A stretch of DNA of 64,000 nt, taken from Nocardia amikacinitolerans NBRC 108937 (GTDB lineage: Bacteria; Actinomycetota; Actinomycetes; Mycobacteriales; Mycobacteriaceae). The stretch is taken from contig NZ_BDAU01000001.1 in the NCBI RefSeq assembly GCF_001612615.1, positions 248,001 to 312,000 of the forward strand, written 5' to 3'. This document shows positions 17,045 to 26,686 of the stretch, piece by piece. A program made the translations under genes and the position numbers. The notes under the pieces were generated by a model. It saw only the letters and a list, made by a program, of their open reading frames with translations. It ran no database searches and had not been told where the DNA came from. Position 1 is the stretch's first letter; every line of letters begins with the position of its first letter.

Positions 17045-17917
17045 ATGCTCGACGTGCGCAGGCTTCGGCTGCTGCGGGAACTCGCCCGGCGCGGCACCAT
17101 CGCCGCCGTCGCCGAGGCGCTCGCCTTCACCCCCTCCGCGGTCTCCCAGCAACTCACCGCGCTCGAACGCGAAGCGGGCGTCGCCCTGCTGGAACGCACC
17201 GGACGCCGAGTCACGCTCACCCCGGCCGGACACACCCTCGTCGCCCACGCCGACGCGGTGCTCGCCCGACTCGAAGAGGCCGAGGCCGACCTCGCCGCCG
17301 CCAGAGCCGGACTCACCGGACCGCTGCGCATCGGCGCCTTCCCCAGCGCCACCCAGGCCTTCATCCCCGACACCCTCACCAGGCTCGGCACCGCCCACCC
17401 CGGCCTGGAACCCCTTGTGACAGAACTCGATCCGGCCCGCGTCGCCGCCGCACTGCGCGCCGGAGAACTCGACGTCGCCCTCGTCCACGACTACGACCTC
17501 GTCCCGTTCCCACCCGAACCCGGCGTGCACACCGAACCGCTCTACCGCGAAGCCATGTTCCTCGCCGCCGACACCGCGACCCCCGACGCCACCCTCGACA
17601 CCTGGCGCGACGCACCCTGGATCGTGGCCACAGCGGGCACCCGCTGCCACACCATGACCCTCCGCGCCTGCCAAGCCGCGGGATTCACCCCGCGCGTCCA
17701 CCACCAGGTCGACGACTTCACCACCGTGCTCGCCTTCGTCGCCGCCGGACACGGCGTCGCCCTCGTCCCCGAACTCAGCGCCACCGAACCCCCGCCCGGC
17801 GTGCACCTCGTCCGACTTCCGATCGCCCGCACCACGACCATCGCCTGTCGCGCGGGCGCGGGCAGGCATCCAGCCGTCTCCGCTTTCACTACGGCCGTGC
17901 GGGCCGCACTGAGCTGA
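17045..17917 (+). CDS. LysR family transcriptional regulator
   Basis: The 290-residue protein has an N-terminal winged helix (RLRLLRELARRGTIAAVAEA, then SAVSQQLTALEREAGVALLERTGR) and a periplasmic-binding-like effector domain beginning at GPLRIGAFPSA. It is divergent from the DapA-like gene with 70 bp between them, the usual LysR arrangement for regulating the neighbour. The gap holds a loose dyad of GTTC/GAAC type near 17010-17035 that could be its binding site. The effector is unknown, possibly a keto acid related to the aldolase reaction. Confidence 0.9.
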   Translation: MLDVRRLRLLRELARRGTIAAVAEALAFTPSAVSQQLTALEREAGVALLERTGRRVTLTPAGHTLVAHADAVLARLEEAEADLAAARAGLTGPLRIGAFPSATQAFIPDTLTRLGTAHPGLEPLVTELDPARVAAALRAGELDVALVHDYDLVPFPPEPGVHTEPLYREAMFLAADTATPDATLDTWRDAPWIVATAGTRCHTMTLRACQAAGFTPRVHHQVDDFTTVLAFVAAGHGVALVPELSATEPPPGVHLVRLPIARTTTIACRAGAGRHPAVSAFTTAVRAALS

Positions 17918-17924
17918 ATCTCCG

Positions 17925-18401
17925 TCACTCCCTGCGTAATTCGAAGATCCGGAACTCACGGCCACCGGAGAGCTCGTACTCCATCTCGTAGCCGGGCCAG
18001 AACTCCACGGCCAGATCCCAGACCCGTTTGCGCTCGACCCCGGTGATCTCGGTGACCCGCACCGGGAACCGCTCGCCCCGATGCCCGACGGTCGCGGTAC
18101 TGGCGGCGCGCAGGTTCGCCGACCACGCCGGATGCTTCGCACTGCCCCAGTTCGACCCGATCACCAGGAAATCCGCGCCGCGCGGCACATACAGCAGCGA
18201 CGTGGTGCGCGGCATCCCCGTCCTGCGTCCGGCCACCGTGACCTCGATCGACGGCAGCCCCACCAGATCGAGCACGCCGAACCGCCCGCGAGTCACCCAC
18301 CGGATGAACCGCTCCAGCGGCAGCACGAGTGGCGCCGTGCGCATCACCCACCGCTGCTGCGCGAGGCGCCTGGCAAGAGTCGGCAACGGATTCGAGACCA
18401 T
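17925..18401 (-). CDS. Ddn-type deazaflavin (F420)-dependent nitroreductase family protein
   Basis: The 158-residue protein matches the DUF385/Ddn family of split-barrel F420H2-dependent reductases: a basic N-terminal segment, TVAGRRTGMPRTTSLLYVP, then FLVIGSNWGSAKHPAWSANL, the most conserved part. Mycobacterial members reduce quinones and activate nitroimidazoles. It converges with the LysR gene, ending seven bases from its stop. Function as a menaquinone or xenobiotic reductase is inferred from the family. Confidence 0.9.
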   Translation of the reverse strand: MVSNPLPTLARRLAQQRWVMRTAPLVLPLERFIRWVTRGRFGVLDLVGLPSIEVTVAGRRTGMPRTTSLLYVPRGADFLVIGSNWGSAKHPAWSANLRAASTATVGHRGERFPVRVTEITGVERKRVWDLAVEFWPGYEMEYELSGGREFRIFELRRE

Positions 18402-18702
18402 AACCGCATGGTGCCACGCCGCGGCGGCCGCGTCCGCCCGCGAGCGCCGAAGCGGTCCACTTCACACCGCACGCGCGCCGGTCGACGCCGAACTCCGGCA
18501 TTCACCGCACAGATGTGCGAGCCACGGACCCACGGATTCAATTGTTAAACGCCCTCATTTCACCACCGTATGTATTTTTGATGACAGACATCCACGCAAA
18601 CCCACGGAAAGGACACGGCCCCTTGGTCTTCCGCACAGCAGGATCGGCACACCGACCGCACCCGGCCACCCACGCCCACACCTGCCCCAGCGGAGACCGC
18701 TG
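18402..18702. other. Intergenic region between the Ddn-like and MMPL genes
   Basis: About 300 bp without a supported gene separate the divergent Ddn-like and MMPL genes. A lower-GC stretch at about 18540-18590 (ATTGTTAAACG, TATGTATTTTTGATG) could contain the MMPL promoter. The last 100 bp are high-GC and lack an evident ribosome-binding site other than CGGAGA ahead of the ATG at 18703. Confidence 0.4.
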
Positions 18703-20925
18703 ATGTTCGCGCGATGGGGGGAACTCGTCCACCGCTACCGATTCGGCGTACTCGGCATCGTCATCGCCGGACTGCTCGCACTCGCGGGCTACGGCATCGG
18801 CATCGAAAACCACCTCAGCTCGAGCGGATTGGAAGACCCCACCGCCGAATCCGCCCGAGCGAGCCGCCTCGCCGACGAAGCATGGGGCCGCGACCACGAA
18901 TCCGACGTCGTCCTGCTCATCACCGCCCCCGACGGCAAAACCGTCGACGACCCCGAACTCAGCCGCACCGTCGTCGACCACCTCAACGCCCTCACCCGCG
19001 ACAACCCCGACGAGATCACCGGAATCAACGGCGCCTACTGGGCCACCGAAACCGGCAAAGCCAGCGGACCCCTCTTCGCCAGGGACGACCGCCGCCACGC
19101 CTTCGTCCTCATCGCCATCCGCGGCGACGACGACACCGAAATGGCGCGCAACTATCGAGAGGTCAAGGACGAGTTATCCATTCCCGGGGTCGACGTCCAA
19201 GTCGCCGGCCTGCAACCCATCGCGGGCACCCTCACCGACACCCTCACCGACGACGTGCACCGCATGGAAGTCGTCGCACTACCCGTCGTCGCCGTCCTGC
19301 TGTTCTTCGTCTTCGGCGGACTCGTCGCCGCGGCACTACCCCTCGCCATCGGCGCCCTCACCGTCGCGGGCGCCAACGGCATCATGCGGATCTTCACCGA
19401 CTTCACCGACGTCCACTTCGTCGTCACCGGCGTCGTCTCGATGATCGGCGTCGGCCTCGCCATCGACTATGGCCTGTTCATCGTCAGCCGCTTCCGCGAA
19501 GAACTCGCCGCGGGCCACGACACCCGCACCGCCGTCCGGCGCTCGGTGATGACAGCAGGCCGCACCGTCGTCTTCTCCGCGACCATGATCGTCGCAAGCC
19601 TCGGCGGCCTGCTGATCTTCCCGCAGGGATTCCTCAAATCCCTCGCCTACGGCGCCATCGCCACCGTCCTGCTCGCCGCGCTCAGCGCGATCACCATCCT
19701 GCCCGCCGCCCTCGCCATCCTCGGGCCACGCGTGGACAGCCTCGGCCTCAGCCGATTCCGCCGAACCAAGACCGCCGCCCAGATCGAGAACGGATTCTGG
19801 GGCCGCACCACCGACTGGGTCATGCGCAAGCCACTGCGCGTCGCCATCCCGCTCGTCCTCGGCCTCGGCCTGCTCATCATTCCGATGAAAAACCTCGCCT
19901 TCGGCGGCATGAGCGAGACCTACCTGCCACCGGACAACCCCACCCGCCTCGCCCAGCAGCACTTCGACGAGCTGTTCCCCAAACGCCAGCCCGACCCACT
20001 CCAGCTCATAGTCGTCTCCGACGACCGCACCGCCATCGGCGCGCTCTACCGCCAGGTCAACCAAGCACCCGGGCTCGCAAGCGAATTCAGCGTGCCCGCC
20101 TCCGCACCCGGCCGCACCGACCTCTACCGCATGCGCGCCACCCTCGCCGACTCCAACAACGCCGGACCGGCGATCGACTACCTCCGCGCGCTCGACGTGC
20201 CCGACGGCCTCACCCTCCTCGTCGGCGGTCAGCCCGCCATCCAAGAGGACAGCATCGACACCCTGCTCGAACGCATGCCGTACATGATCGCCGCGGTCGT
20301 GCTCGTCACCACGCTGCTGATGTTCCTGACCTTCGGCTCACTCGTCCTCCCCATCAAGGCCGCGCTGATGAGCGCGCTCGGCCTCGGCTCCACCCTCGGC
20401 ATCCTCACCTGGATCTTCATCGACGGCCACGGCGCCGGGCTGCTCAACTTCACACCGCAGCCGATCATGTCCCCGGTCCTGGTGCTCATCATCGCCATCG
20501 TCTACGGCCTGTCCACCGACTACGAGGTGTTCCTACTGTCCCGCATGGTCGAAGCGAGGGCCAAGGGCGCCGACACCACCCAGGCCATCCGCGCCGGCAC
20601 CGCGCACACCGGCGGCATCATCACCGCCGCCGCCCTCATCCTGCTCGTGGTCACCGGGGCGTTCGCGTTCTCCGACCTCGTGATGATGCAGTACATCGCC
20701 TACGGCATGATCGCGGCCCTGTTCATCGACGCCACGATCCTGCGCATGCTGCTGGTCCCCGCGGTCATGAAACTCCTCGGCGACAAGTGCTGGTGGGCGC
20801 CCTCCTGGATGCGCCGGATCCAGCGCAAGATCGGCCTCGGCGAACCCGTCCTCGACGACGAACCGCAGGCCCGCCCCGCACTCGAGGCCCCTCCGATCGC
20901 CGCGACGGTGTCCGCGCGGAGCTGA
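18703..20925 (+). CDS. MMPL/RND family transporter
   Basis: The 740-residue protein has the RND arrangement of two repeats, each with one membrane helix, an extracytoplasmic domain and five more helices. The proton-relay Asp-Tyr pairs of MmpL proteins are present in GLAIDYGLFIVSRFREE and YGLSTDYEVFLLSRM. It resembles the shorter MMPL proteins of actinomycetes (around 700-750 residues) that export lipids or hydrophobic compounds; it lacks the long C-terminal tail of MmpL3. The ATG at 18703 starts MFARWGELVHRYRF. No MmpS partner or lipid synthase is adjacent, so its substrate is unknown. Confidence 0.93.
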   Translation: MFARWGELVHRYRFGVLGIVIAGLLALAGYGIGIENHLSSSGLEDPTAESARASRLADEAWGRDHESDVVLLITAPDGKTVDDPELSRTVVDHLNALTRDNPDEITGINGAYWATETGKASGPLFARDDRRHAFVLIAIRGDDDTEMARNYREVKDELSIPGVDVQVAGLQPIAGTLTDTLTDDVHRMEVVALPVVAVLLFFVFGGLVAAALPLAIGALTVAGANGIMRIFTDFTDVHFVVTGVVSMIGVGLAIDYGLFIVSRFREELAAGHDTRTAVRRSVMTAGRTVVFSATMIVASLGGLLIFPQGFLKSLAYGAIATVLLAALSAITILPAALAILGPRVDSLGLSRFRRTKTAAQIENGFWGRTTDWVMRKPLRVAIPLVLGLGLLIIPMKNLAFGGMSETYLPPDNPTRLAQQHFDELFPKRQPDPLQLIVVSDDRTAIGALYRQVNQAPGLASEFSVPASAPGRTDLYRMRATLADSNNAGPAIDYLRALDVPDGLTLLVGGQPAIQEDSIDTLLERMPYMIAAVVLVTTLLMFLTFGSLVLPIKAALMSALGLGSTLGILTWIFIDGHGAGLLNFTPQPIMSPVLVLIIAIVYGLSTDYEVFLLSRMVEARAKGADTTQAIRAGTAHTGGIITAAALILLVVTGAFAFSDLVMMQYIAYGMIAALFIDATILRMLLVPAVMKLLGDKCWWAPSWMRRIQRKIGLGEPVLDDEPQARPALEAPPIAATVSARS

Positions 20926-21034
20926 TCGGCGGGCCGAGTCGCCGGGAAAAGCGCGGTCGCCACCTTCTCCCGGAGTACGCTCACCGCCAGAAGGGAGCGT
21001 CACCACCGCCGACCGGACCGAAGGACGTGCACCG

Positions 21035-21835
21035 ATGAGCAGCCGTCTCGACGCCGAATACGCCGATCCCACGCCGCTGCGGGTGCGGATCGACACCCAC
21101 GAACGCTACTCGGAAAAACCCCACGATCCGGGCGGCGAAGTGCTCGCCGCACTCGCCCTCTCCGGCGCGGAGTACCTCGCCGACGTCGGCTGCGGTGACG
21201 CGCGATTCCTCGCTCGGCTCGTGGCGTACGGCCACCGCGGCCCGCTGCTCGGCATCGACACCTCCCCAGCCATGGTCGCCGCCGCCCAGGCCGTCCCCGG
21301 CGTGCGCGGCGTCCGCGCCGACGCCCGCCGTATCCCGTTCGACGACAACACCTTCGACGTGCTCACCGCACGCCACATGCTGTACCACGTCCCGGACCCG
21401 GCGGCCGCGCTCCACGAATTCCGGCGCACCACCAAACCCGGCGGCACCGTCGCGGTCGTCGTCAACCACCCCGAAACCTGTCCGTACATCGGCGAACTCG
21501 TCGACGCGCACGCCGCGAGCTACGGCATCGAACCCGACGCCGCGCCGCCGCGCACCGTGGACTCGGAGACCTTGCCCCGGCTCATGTCCGACATCTTCGG
21601 GGACGTACGCGTCCAGCGCTGTGACAACGCCCTCGTCTTCGACAGCCCCGCGCCGCTGATTCGCTTCGCGGAAGCCATCTTCGGCTGCCGCGGTATCGAA
21701 CCCGACCATCCCGACCGCGACGCGATCCTCGCAGATCTCAGCGCCGACGTCGAAGACTGGTTCGTCCATCACCCCGGGCGCACCTGGCGCGATCCCAAGG
21801 GATACCTCGTCGCCACCGCACTCGTCGCGGAGTGA
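21035..21835 (+). CDS. Class I SAM-dependent methyltransferase
   Basis: The 266-residue protein has the Rossmann-type SAM-binding motif I LADVGCGDARFLARL, motif II ADARRIPFDDNTFDVL and motif III FRRTTKPGGTVAVVV typical of the Methyltransf_11 family. The family acts on small molecules; the substrate is unknown. It follows the MMPL gene by 109 bp on the same strand and may be co-transcribed with it. The C-terminal VEDWFVHHPGRTWRDPKGYL could form the substrate lid. Confidence 0.9.
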   Translation: MSSRLDAEYADPTPLRVRIDTHERYSEKPHDPGGEVLAALALSGAEYLADVGCGDARFLARLVAYGHRGPLLGIDTSPAMVAAAQAVPGVRGVRADARRIPFDDNTFDVLTARHMLYHVPDPAAALHEFRRTTKPGGTVAVVVNHPETCPYIGELVDAHAASYGIEPDAAPPRTVDSETLPRLMSDIFGDVRVQRCDNALVFDSPAPLIRFAEAIFGCRGIEPDHPDRDAILADLSADVEDWFVHHPGRTWRDPKGYLVATALVAE

Positions 21836-22238
21836 TCGCCGAGCCGACCCTTGCCGTAAGAGCTTGGTGATTGGGCACATTCGGATGTTTTTCGTGTACG
21901 TGAGTGGTGCCTTCCTTGCGCCAAGGTGAGTTTATATAGATAGATGCGCATATCTACGTATCAGCATTTTGTTTACCGAGTTCTGCCAGCTGCTTCACGT
22001 CTGACCAGCGGAACCTTGCGCAGCCCCAGATCGTCGATTGCGACCTCGCCTCCCCTGCGGTTCGTCCAGCCCGTTCCACTTCTCCCCTACCCCGCCGAGA
22101 ATCCCCACCGCACTCCGCGATCCTCCCCCGATACGGACGGGTGACCAGTTACAGTGTTCGCCGTGGTCCCACCCGACCCGGCGCCCTCCGGCGCCGGAGG
22201 TCCACGAGCGCCGACCACCCGTTCGGAACAGGAGTTCG
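21836..22238. other. 403-bp intergenic region with a short AT-rich dyad
   Basis: No gene is supported. An AT-rich segment around 21930-21970 contains the inverted repeat TAGAT-GCGCAT-ATCTA (21941-21956) next to TATATAGA, a plausible operator or promoter. Closer to the glycosidase gene, CAGTTACAGTG near 22142-22155 contains TACAGT, a possible -10 element, and GGAG at 22231 is the ribosome-binding site. Confidence 0.4.
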
Positions 22239-23564
22239 ATGCGATCCCCCAGTCGCCGCCACGTCCTGGCCGCCTTCGCAGCCACCACCGCCGCTCTGGT
22301 CGTCGGCGGTAGCGCGCCGGCCTACGCCCGTCCCGCTCCGCCCGCGCTGGTGCAGCCGTTCGGCAGCGACTTCCTGTGGGGCGTCGCCGCATCGGGTTAT
22401 CAGTCGGAAGGTGATGCACCCGACAGCAATTGGTCGCGGTACGTCGCCGCGGGCAAGACCGAGGACCCGTACGAGAACGCCATCGACTTCCACAGCCGCT
22501 ACCGCTCGGATATCGCGCTGGCCGCCCAGCTCGGCGTGCGGGTGTATCGGATCGGCATCGAATGGGCGCGGCTCCAGCCACGGCCCGGCGAATGGGACGA
22601 GGCGGGATTCCGCTTCTACGACAACGTGATCGCCGCGATCCGCGACGCGGGCATGCGACCGATGCTGACCATCGATCACTGGGTCTACCCCGGCTGGGAG
22701 GTCGACCGCGGCGGCTGGCGCAATCCGGCGATCGTCGAGGACTGGCTGGCCAACGCCCGGCGAGTGGTCGACAGGTACGCGGACGCGGACCCGCTCTGGG
22801 TCACCTTCAACGAGCCGATGATGTACGTGCTCAACGAGCTTCGGCACGGTGGCATCGGCCCCGCCGACGTGCCCGCGATGCACGACCGAATCGCCCGGGC
22901 GCACAACGCGATCTACGACCACATCCACGCGGCGCAGCCCGGCGCCATGGTGACGAGCAATGTCGCCTACATCCCCGCGGCCGAGGACGCGGTCAACAAG
23001 CCGCTGATCGACAAGATCGCCGGCAAGCTGGACTACATCGGCATCGACTATTACTACGGCCTCTCCCCCGACAACCTCACGGGGATGACGAACTTCACCG
23101 AGCTGTGGAAGAACCCGCTCCAGCCCGAGGGCATCTACTATGCGCTGCAACATTATTCGCGCGCGTTTCCCGGCAAGCCGCTCTACATCGTCGAGAACGG
23201 CATGCCCACCGAGAACGGTCTGCCACGCTGGGACGCCTACACCCGCGCCGACAACCTGCGCGACACCGTCTACTGGTTGCAGCGCGCCAAGGCAGACGGC
23301 ATGAATCTGATCGGCTACAACTACTGGAGCCTGACCGACAACTACGAATGGGGCTCCTACACACCGCGTTTCGGCCTCTACACCGTCGACGCGCTGACCG
23401 ACCCGACGCTGACCCGGCGCCCCACCGACGCCGTCGCGGCCTACCGCGCCATCACCGCCAACGGCGGCGTACCGGCCGACTACCTGCCGACGCGACTGCC
23501 GAAGGAATGCTCGTTCGTGGACGCGCTCGCCAGCTGCGCCGATCCGGTGACCGTGCCCCGCTGA
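22239..23564 (+). CDS. Exported glycoside hydrolase family 1 protein
   Basis: The 441-residue protein begins with a probable Tat signal (SRRHVLAAF motif, hydrophobic stretch, cleavage after APAYA). The mature part is a GH1 TIM barrel: the N-terminal FLWGVAASGYQSEG, acid/base Glu192 in TFNEP and nucleophile Glu319 in LYIVENG, then NYWSLTDNYEWG. GH1 enzymes are retaining beta-glycosidases, mostly beta-glucosidases. Secretion is unusual for actinomycete GH1 enzymes and suggests action on an extracellular glycoside. The ATG at 22239 is preceded by GGAG. No sugar transporter is adjacent. Confidence 0.92.
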   Translation: MRSPSRRHVLAAFAATTAALVVGGSAPAYARPAPPALVQPFGSDFLWGVAASGYQSEGDAPDSNWSRYVAAGKTEDPYENAIDFHSRYRSDIALAAQLGVRVYRIGIEWARLQPRPGEWDEAGFRFYDNVIAAIRDAGMRPMLTIDHWVYPGWEVDRGGWRNPAIVEDWLANARRVVDRYADADPLWVTFNEPMMYVLNELRHGGIGPADVPAMHDRIARAHNAIYDHIHAAQPGAMVTSNVAYIPAAEDAVNKPLIDKIAGKLDYIGIDYYYGLSPDNLTGMTNFTELWKNPLQPEGIYYALQHYSRAFPGKPLYIVENGMPTENGLPRWDAYTRADNLRDTVYWLQRAKADGMNLIGYNYWSLTDNYEWGSYTPRFGLYTVDALTDPTLTRRPTDAVAAYRAITANGGVPADYLPTRLPKECSFVDALASCADPVTVPR

Positions 23565-23573
23565 CCCATCCGC

Positions 23574-23601
23574 CCGGCGTGCGGCACGGGCCGCGCGCCG
23601 G
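23574..23601. terminator. Bidirectional GC-rich terminator hairpin
   Basis: CCGGCG-T-GCGGC at 23574-23585 pairs with GCCGC-G-CGCCGG at 23590-23601 around the loop ACGG, giving 11 Watson-Crick pairs and one U-G wobble. It sits between the convergent GH1 and PucR-type genes. There is no T run, as is usual in high-GC actinobacteria. Confidence 0.7.
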
Positions 23602-23603
23602 CG

Positions 23604-24926
23604 TCAGGGGCGTCGTCCGCGCGGGGGCGCCGCGATGTCGTGCACCACGGCTTCCCGTTCGCCACCAGCGTTGTCCGGCTCACCGAAGCCGACGGGCGGG
23701 GGCACGTCTCCGGTGCGGTGCGCCCTGGCGACCAAGGCCGAGCGCAGATACCACAGGCCCGAGGCCTGGGTGGGATCGAAGGCGATGAGCTGGCCGATTC
23801 GCTTGAGGCGGTAGTCGACGGTGTTGGTGTGCACGTGCAGCAGCCGCGCGGTGCGCTGCCGGTTGAGGTTCGTACTGATGTGCACCTGAAGGGTTTCCAG
23901 CAGTTCGGGGTAGTCGTCCAGCGGATCGAGCAGCGAGCCGAGGAAGTCGCGCGCCGGGCCCGGCCGGGTGAGCTGGTACTCCAGCGCCAAGTCGTTGAAG
24001 CGATACAGGCCGGACACGCTGTGCATCCGGTGCACCATGTCGAGCAGCTCGTGCGCCTGATCGGCGGCCTGCGGTATGCGTTCCGGGGTCGCCTCCACCG
24101 CGCTGGCGCGCACGGGAACCTGGGCGGCCCTGGACAATTGGGCGACCAGCTCGTCGAGCTCCGCGTCGTCGAGGGTGGTGGTCGGGATGAGGATGGTGCC
24201 GCCGTCCACGCTCAACAGCGACAGCGCGCTGTCGCCGCAGCGGGTGGCCAGTTCCGCCTGCAACCTGCGTAGCTTGCGGCGGGCGACGACCTTGCTGTCC
24301 AGCGTCGGATTCCGCTCGTCGCGGTGTGGCGGCACCGCGAGCGCGAGCACGTGGTAGGAATCCGCGATCTGGATTCCGCATTCGCGGGCCATGGTGGAGG
24401 TGCTGTTGCCACCGAGCAGGGCCGAGGTCAGCGTGTGCACGGCCGTGTGGTGTTCGCTCACCACGGCGCGTAGTTCCTTCACGTACGCCACCGAGACCGT
24501 CGCGATGATGGTGTCGAGAATGTCCATGAAGCGGCGGGCCACGTTCACCAGGCTCTCGTGGTCCTGGGTGGTGGCGTTGGCCAGGATCAGATCGAAGCCG
24601 AGTTTGAAGCCCTCGTGGATGGCGTGCTGGATCGTGTCGATCGGAATGCCCTCGCGCGCCCAGCCCGCGGCGGCCGCTCCGACGCGCTCGATGTCCTCGC
24701 CGACCTCGTTGCCGTCCAGCATCCGCACGGCCAGTTCCAGACACACCCGGGTCACGGCGGTTACGTCGCCGCTGAGCGCCTCGCCGGGCAGCGTGCCGCA
24801 CGGCACGACGTTCTTCACGAAGTGCCCGACCATGCGCTGGGAGAGGGTCCTGGTGTCCTTGAGATGCGTCGAGACCGGACGGCCCGAAACGATGAGATCA
24901 GGATCGGCCATGTTGGGAGCGGTCAC
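23604..24926 (-). CDS. PucR/CdaR-type transcriptional regulator (copy 1)
   Basis: The 440-residue protein has an N-terminal sensor part (LSQRMVGHFVKNVVPCGTLP, IDTIQHAIHEGFKLGFDL), a GGDEF-like middle region and a C-terminal PucR helix-turn-helix (ETLQVHISTNLNRQRTARLL, HVHTNTVDYRLKRIGQL). Such proteins activate catabolic genes. It is strongly similar over its whole length to the protein encoded at 44318-45538, and differs by a Pro/Gly-rich 30-residue C-terminal extension. Start GTG 24926 has a GGAAGGA ribosome-binding site. The amidohydrolase gene lies upstream on the same strand and may be a target. Confidence 0.9.
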   Translation of the reverse strand: MTAPNMADPDLIVSGRPVSTHLKDTRTLSQRMVGHFVKNVVPCGTLPGEALSGDVTAVTRVCLELAVRMLDGNEVGEDIERVGAAAAGWAREGIPIDTIQHAIHEGFKLGFDLILANATTQDHESLVNVARRFMDILDTIIATVSVAYVKELRAVVSEHHTAVHTLTSALLGGNSTSTMARECGIQIADSYHVLALAVPPHRDERNPTLDSKVVARRKLRRLQAELATRCGDSALSLLSVDGGTILIPTTTLDDAELDELVAQLSRAAQVPVRASAVEATPERIPQAADQAHELLDMVHRMHSVSGLYRFNDLALEYQLTRPGPARDFLGSLLDPLDDYPELLETLQVHISTNLNRQRTARLLHVHTNTVDYRLKRIGQLIAFDPTQASGLWYLRSALVARAHRTGDVPPPVGFGEPDNAGGEREAVVHDIAAPPRGRRP

Positions 24927-25038
24927 GAGCGGGTCCTTCCGGCCGGAATTGCACAGCGATCAAACGTAACGGGATTCGCGTGCGCCGTGGGCCGGGTCGA
25001 ACGTGGATTGTGACACTTGAGTCAATCGGTCCCAGATA

Positions 25039-25056
25039 TTTGTGACTCGCCACAAA
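25039..25056. promoter_or_regulatory. Inverted repeat upstream of the PucR-type gene
   Basis: TTTGTG-ACTCGC-CACAAA is a perfect 6-bp-arm dyad in the 140 bp between the regulator start (24926) and the end of the amidohydrolase gene. A related TTGTGACACTTGAGTCA lies about 30 bp closer to the regulator. It may be an operator for the regulator's own promoter. Confidence 0.45.
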
Positions 25057-25066
25057 ATGCGAGGGC

Positions 25067-26686
25067 TCAGTTTTGAAATGTCGGCTCCCCCGCCAAGTAC
25101 GTGGCCCGCACCTCGATGTCGGCCAGTTCCGCGGGCGGCACCCGCAGGGGATCCCGATCCAGGACGACCAGATCCGCGTACTTGCCGGGAGTGAGGGACC
25201 CGGTGATGTCGTCGGCGAACAGCTGATACGCCGCGTCGATGGTCTGGGCGCGCAGCGCTTGGTCGACGGTGATCCTTTCCGCCGGTGCGAGTACGCGTCC
25301 GCTGCGCGAGGTCCGCGTCACCGCGGCGGCCATATTGCGCAACGGCTCCTCCTCGGTGACCGGGCAGTCGTTGTGGAACGACACGCGCATGCCCGCATCG
25401 AGTGCCGATCGGGTGCGCACCCAGTTCGCGCCGCGCTCGGGGCCGAACAGGTCGTCGACGAGCACGTCGCCCCAGTAGTAGACGTGATCGACGAACAAAC
25501 TGCACGTGATGCCGAGTCGCGCGGCACGCCGGAACTGTTCGGGGGTCATCGCACCGCAGTGCTCCAAGCGCAGCCGGTGATCCGGGCGCGGGTGCCGAGC
25601 CAGCGCGTTCTCGTAGACGTCGAGGATCGTGTCCACGCCGTGATCGCCGTGCACGTGGCAGGCGATCTGCCAGCCCACCGGGTAGTAGGCGCCCACGATC
25701 TGGCGCAGTTGGTCCGCGGTGTAGTTCGCGTGGCCGCGGTGATCGTGCCCGAGTCCGAGGGCGGCCGTCGCGGGGGTGTTCAGATACGGGAACGAGGTGT
25801 CGATGTTGCCGACCCACGGTGATCCGTCGACCCAGATCTTGATGCCGATCTGGCGGAACAGGTCGTCGCCGTTCTCCAACGGGCAGTACGACTCCCCGCC
25901 CGGATCGGCCATCTCGTAGACCCGCATCCGCACCTTGGCTAGCCGCTGCCGATAGAGCGCGCTGGTCAGCGGGCGCATCTGCTGGGAGAAGGCCATGTCG
26001 CTGCACAGCGTGACACCGCGGCTCGCGAGGTCGGCGTGTTCGCGGGCCAGCAGTTCGGGGCCGGAAAGCTGCTCGGCGAGCATGGGTCCGATCACCGACA
26101 GCACGGCGGGCGCCTCGTAGACCTTGCCGGTGAGCCGGCCGTAGTCGTCCCTGACGTAGTGCCCGCCCGCCGGATCCGGCATGTCGTCGGAGAGGCCTGC
26201 GAAGCGCATGGCCGCGCCGTTCGCCCACGCGAGGTGTCCCGAGTTCTGCCAGATCACGATCGGCCGGTCGGGTCCGAGCTCGTCCAGCCACGCCCTGGTC
26301 GGCTCCGGAAAACCCGTCTGCAACAAGACATCCAAGCCGTAGAAGATCAACGGACGGCCCGCCGGAGCCGTGGCGACCGCGCGCAGAATCTCGGCGTGCG
26401 CGTCCTCGGCGCTCGGACAGGTAGTGACCGGGCGAATGTCGATCACGGTGTCGGAGTACAACATCTGATCCTGGGTCGGATGGGTGTGCGCCTCCACGAA
26501 GCCCGGCATCAGGCAGCGATCGCCCAGCTCGATCATCTCGGTCCCCGACCCGCGCATGGCCAGCACGTCGTCTCCGCCGACCGCGGCAATGCGCCCGTCG
26601 GACACCGCGACCGCGCGCGCACCCTCGTGCTCGGGATCCATCGCGAGGATCGTGCCGCCGGTGAAGATCAGATCGGCTGTGCTCAG
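25067..26686 (-). CDS. Amidohydrolase family protein (YtcJ-like metal-dependent hydrolase)
   Basis: About 540 residues with the amidohydrolase fold: the N-terminal beta sandwich with LIFTGGTILAMDP, metal ligands in LMPGFVEAHTHPTQDQ, a central HVHGDHGVDTIL, LEHCGAMTP, SFHNDCPVTEEEP and the C-terminal YADLVVLDRDPL. It belongs to the YtcJ/exoenzyme-regulatory branch that hydrolyses amides or imines; substrate unknown. No ATG, GTG or TTG sits at the natural N-terminus; a GGAGG at 26692-26696 precedes a CTG at 26686 (LSTADLIFTGG), which I take as the start. The open frame runs to an ATG at 26857. It is divergent from the P450 gene. Confidence 0.85.
   Translation of the reverse strand: MSTADLIFTGGTILAMDPEHEGARAVAVSDGRIAAVGGDDVLAMRGSGTEMIELGDRCLMPGFVEAHTHPTQDQMLYSDTVIDIRPVTTCPSAEDAHAEILRAVATAPAGRPLIFYGLDVLLQTGFPEPTRAWLDELGPDRPIVIWQNSGHLAWANGAAMRFAGLSDDMPDPAGGHYVRDDYGRLTGKVYEAPAVLSVIGPMLAEQLSGPELLAREHADLASRGVTLCSDMAFSQQMRPLTSALYRQRLAKVRMRVYEMADPGGESYCPLENGDDLFRQIGIKIWVDGSPWVGNIDTSFPYLNTPATAALGLGHDHRGHANYTADQLRQIVGAYYPVGWQIACHVHGDHGVDTILDVYENALARHPRPDHRLRLEHCGAMTPEQFRRAARLGITCSLFVDHVYYWGDVLVDDLFGPERGANWVRTRSALDAGMRVSFHNDCPVTEEEPLRNMAAAVTRTSRSGRVLAPAERITVDQALRAQTIDAAYQLFADDITGSLTPGKYADLVVLDRDPLRVPPAELADIEVRATYLAGEPTFQN

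Noticed and set aside
18714..21038. 774-residue Arg/Pro/His-rich frame on the plus strand
   Set aside because: Overlaps the MMPL gene in another frame and is arginine-rich repetitive, typical of a shifted GC-rich frame.
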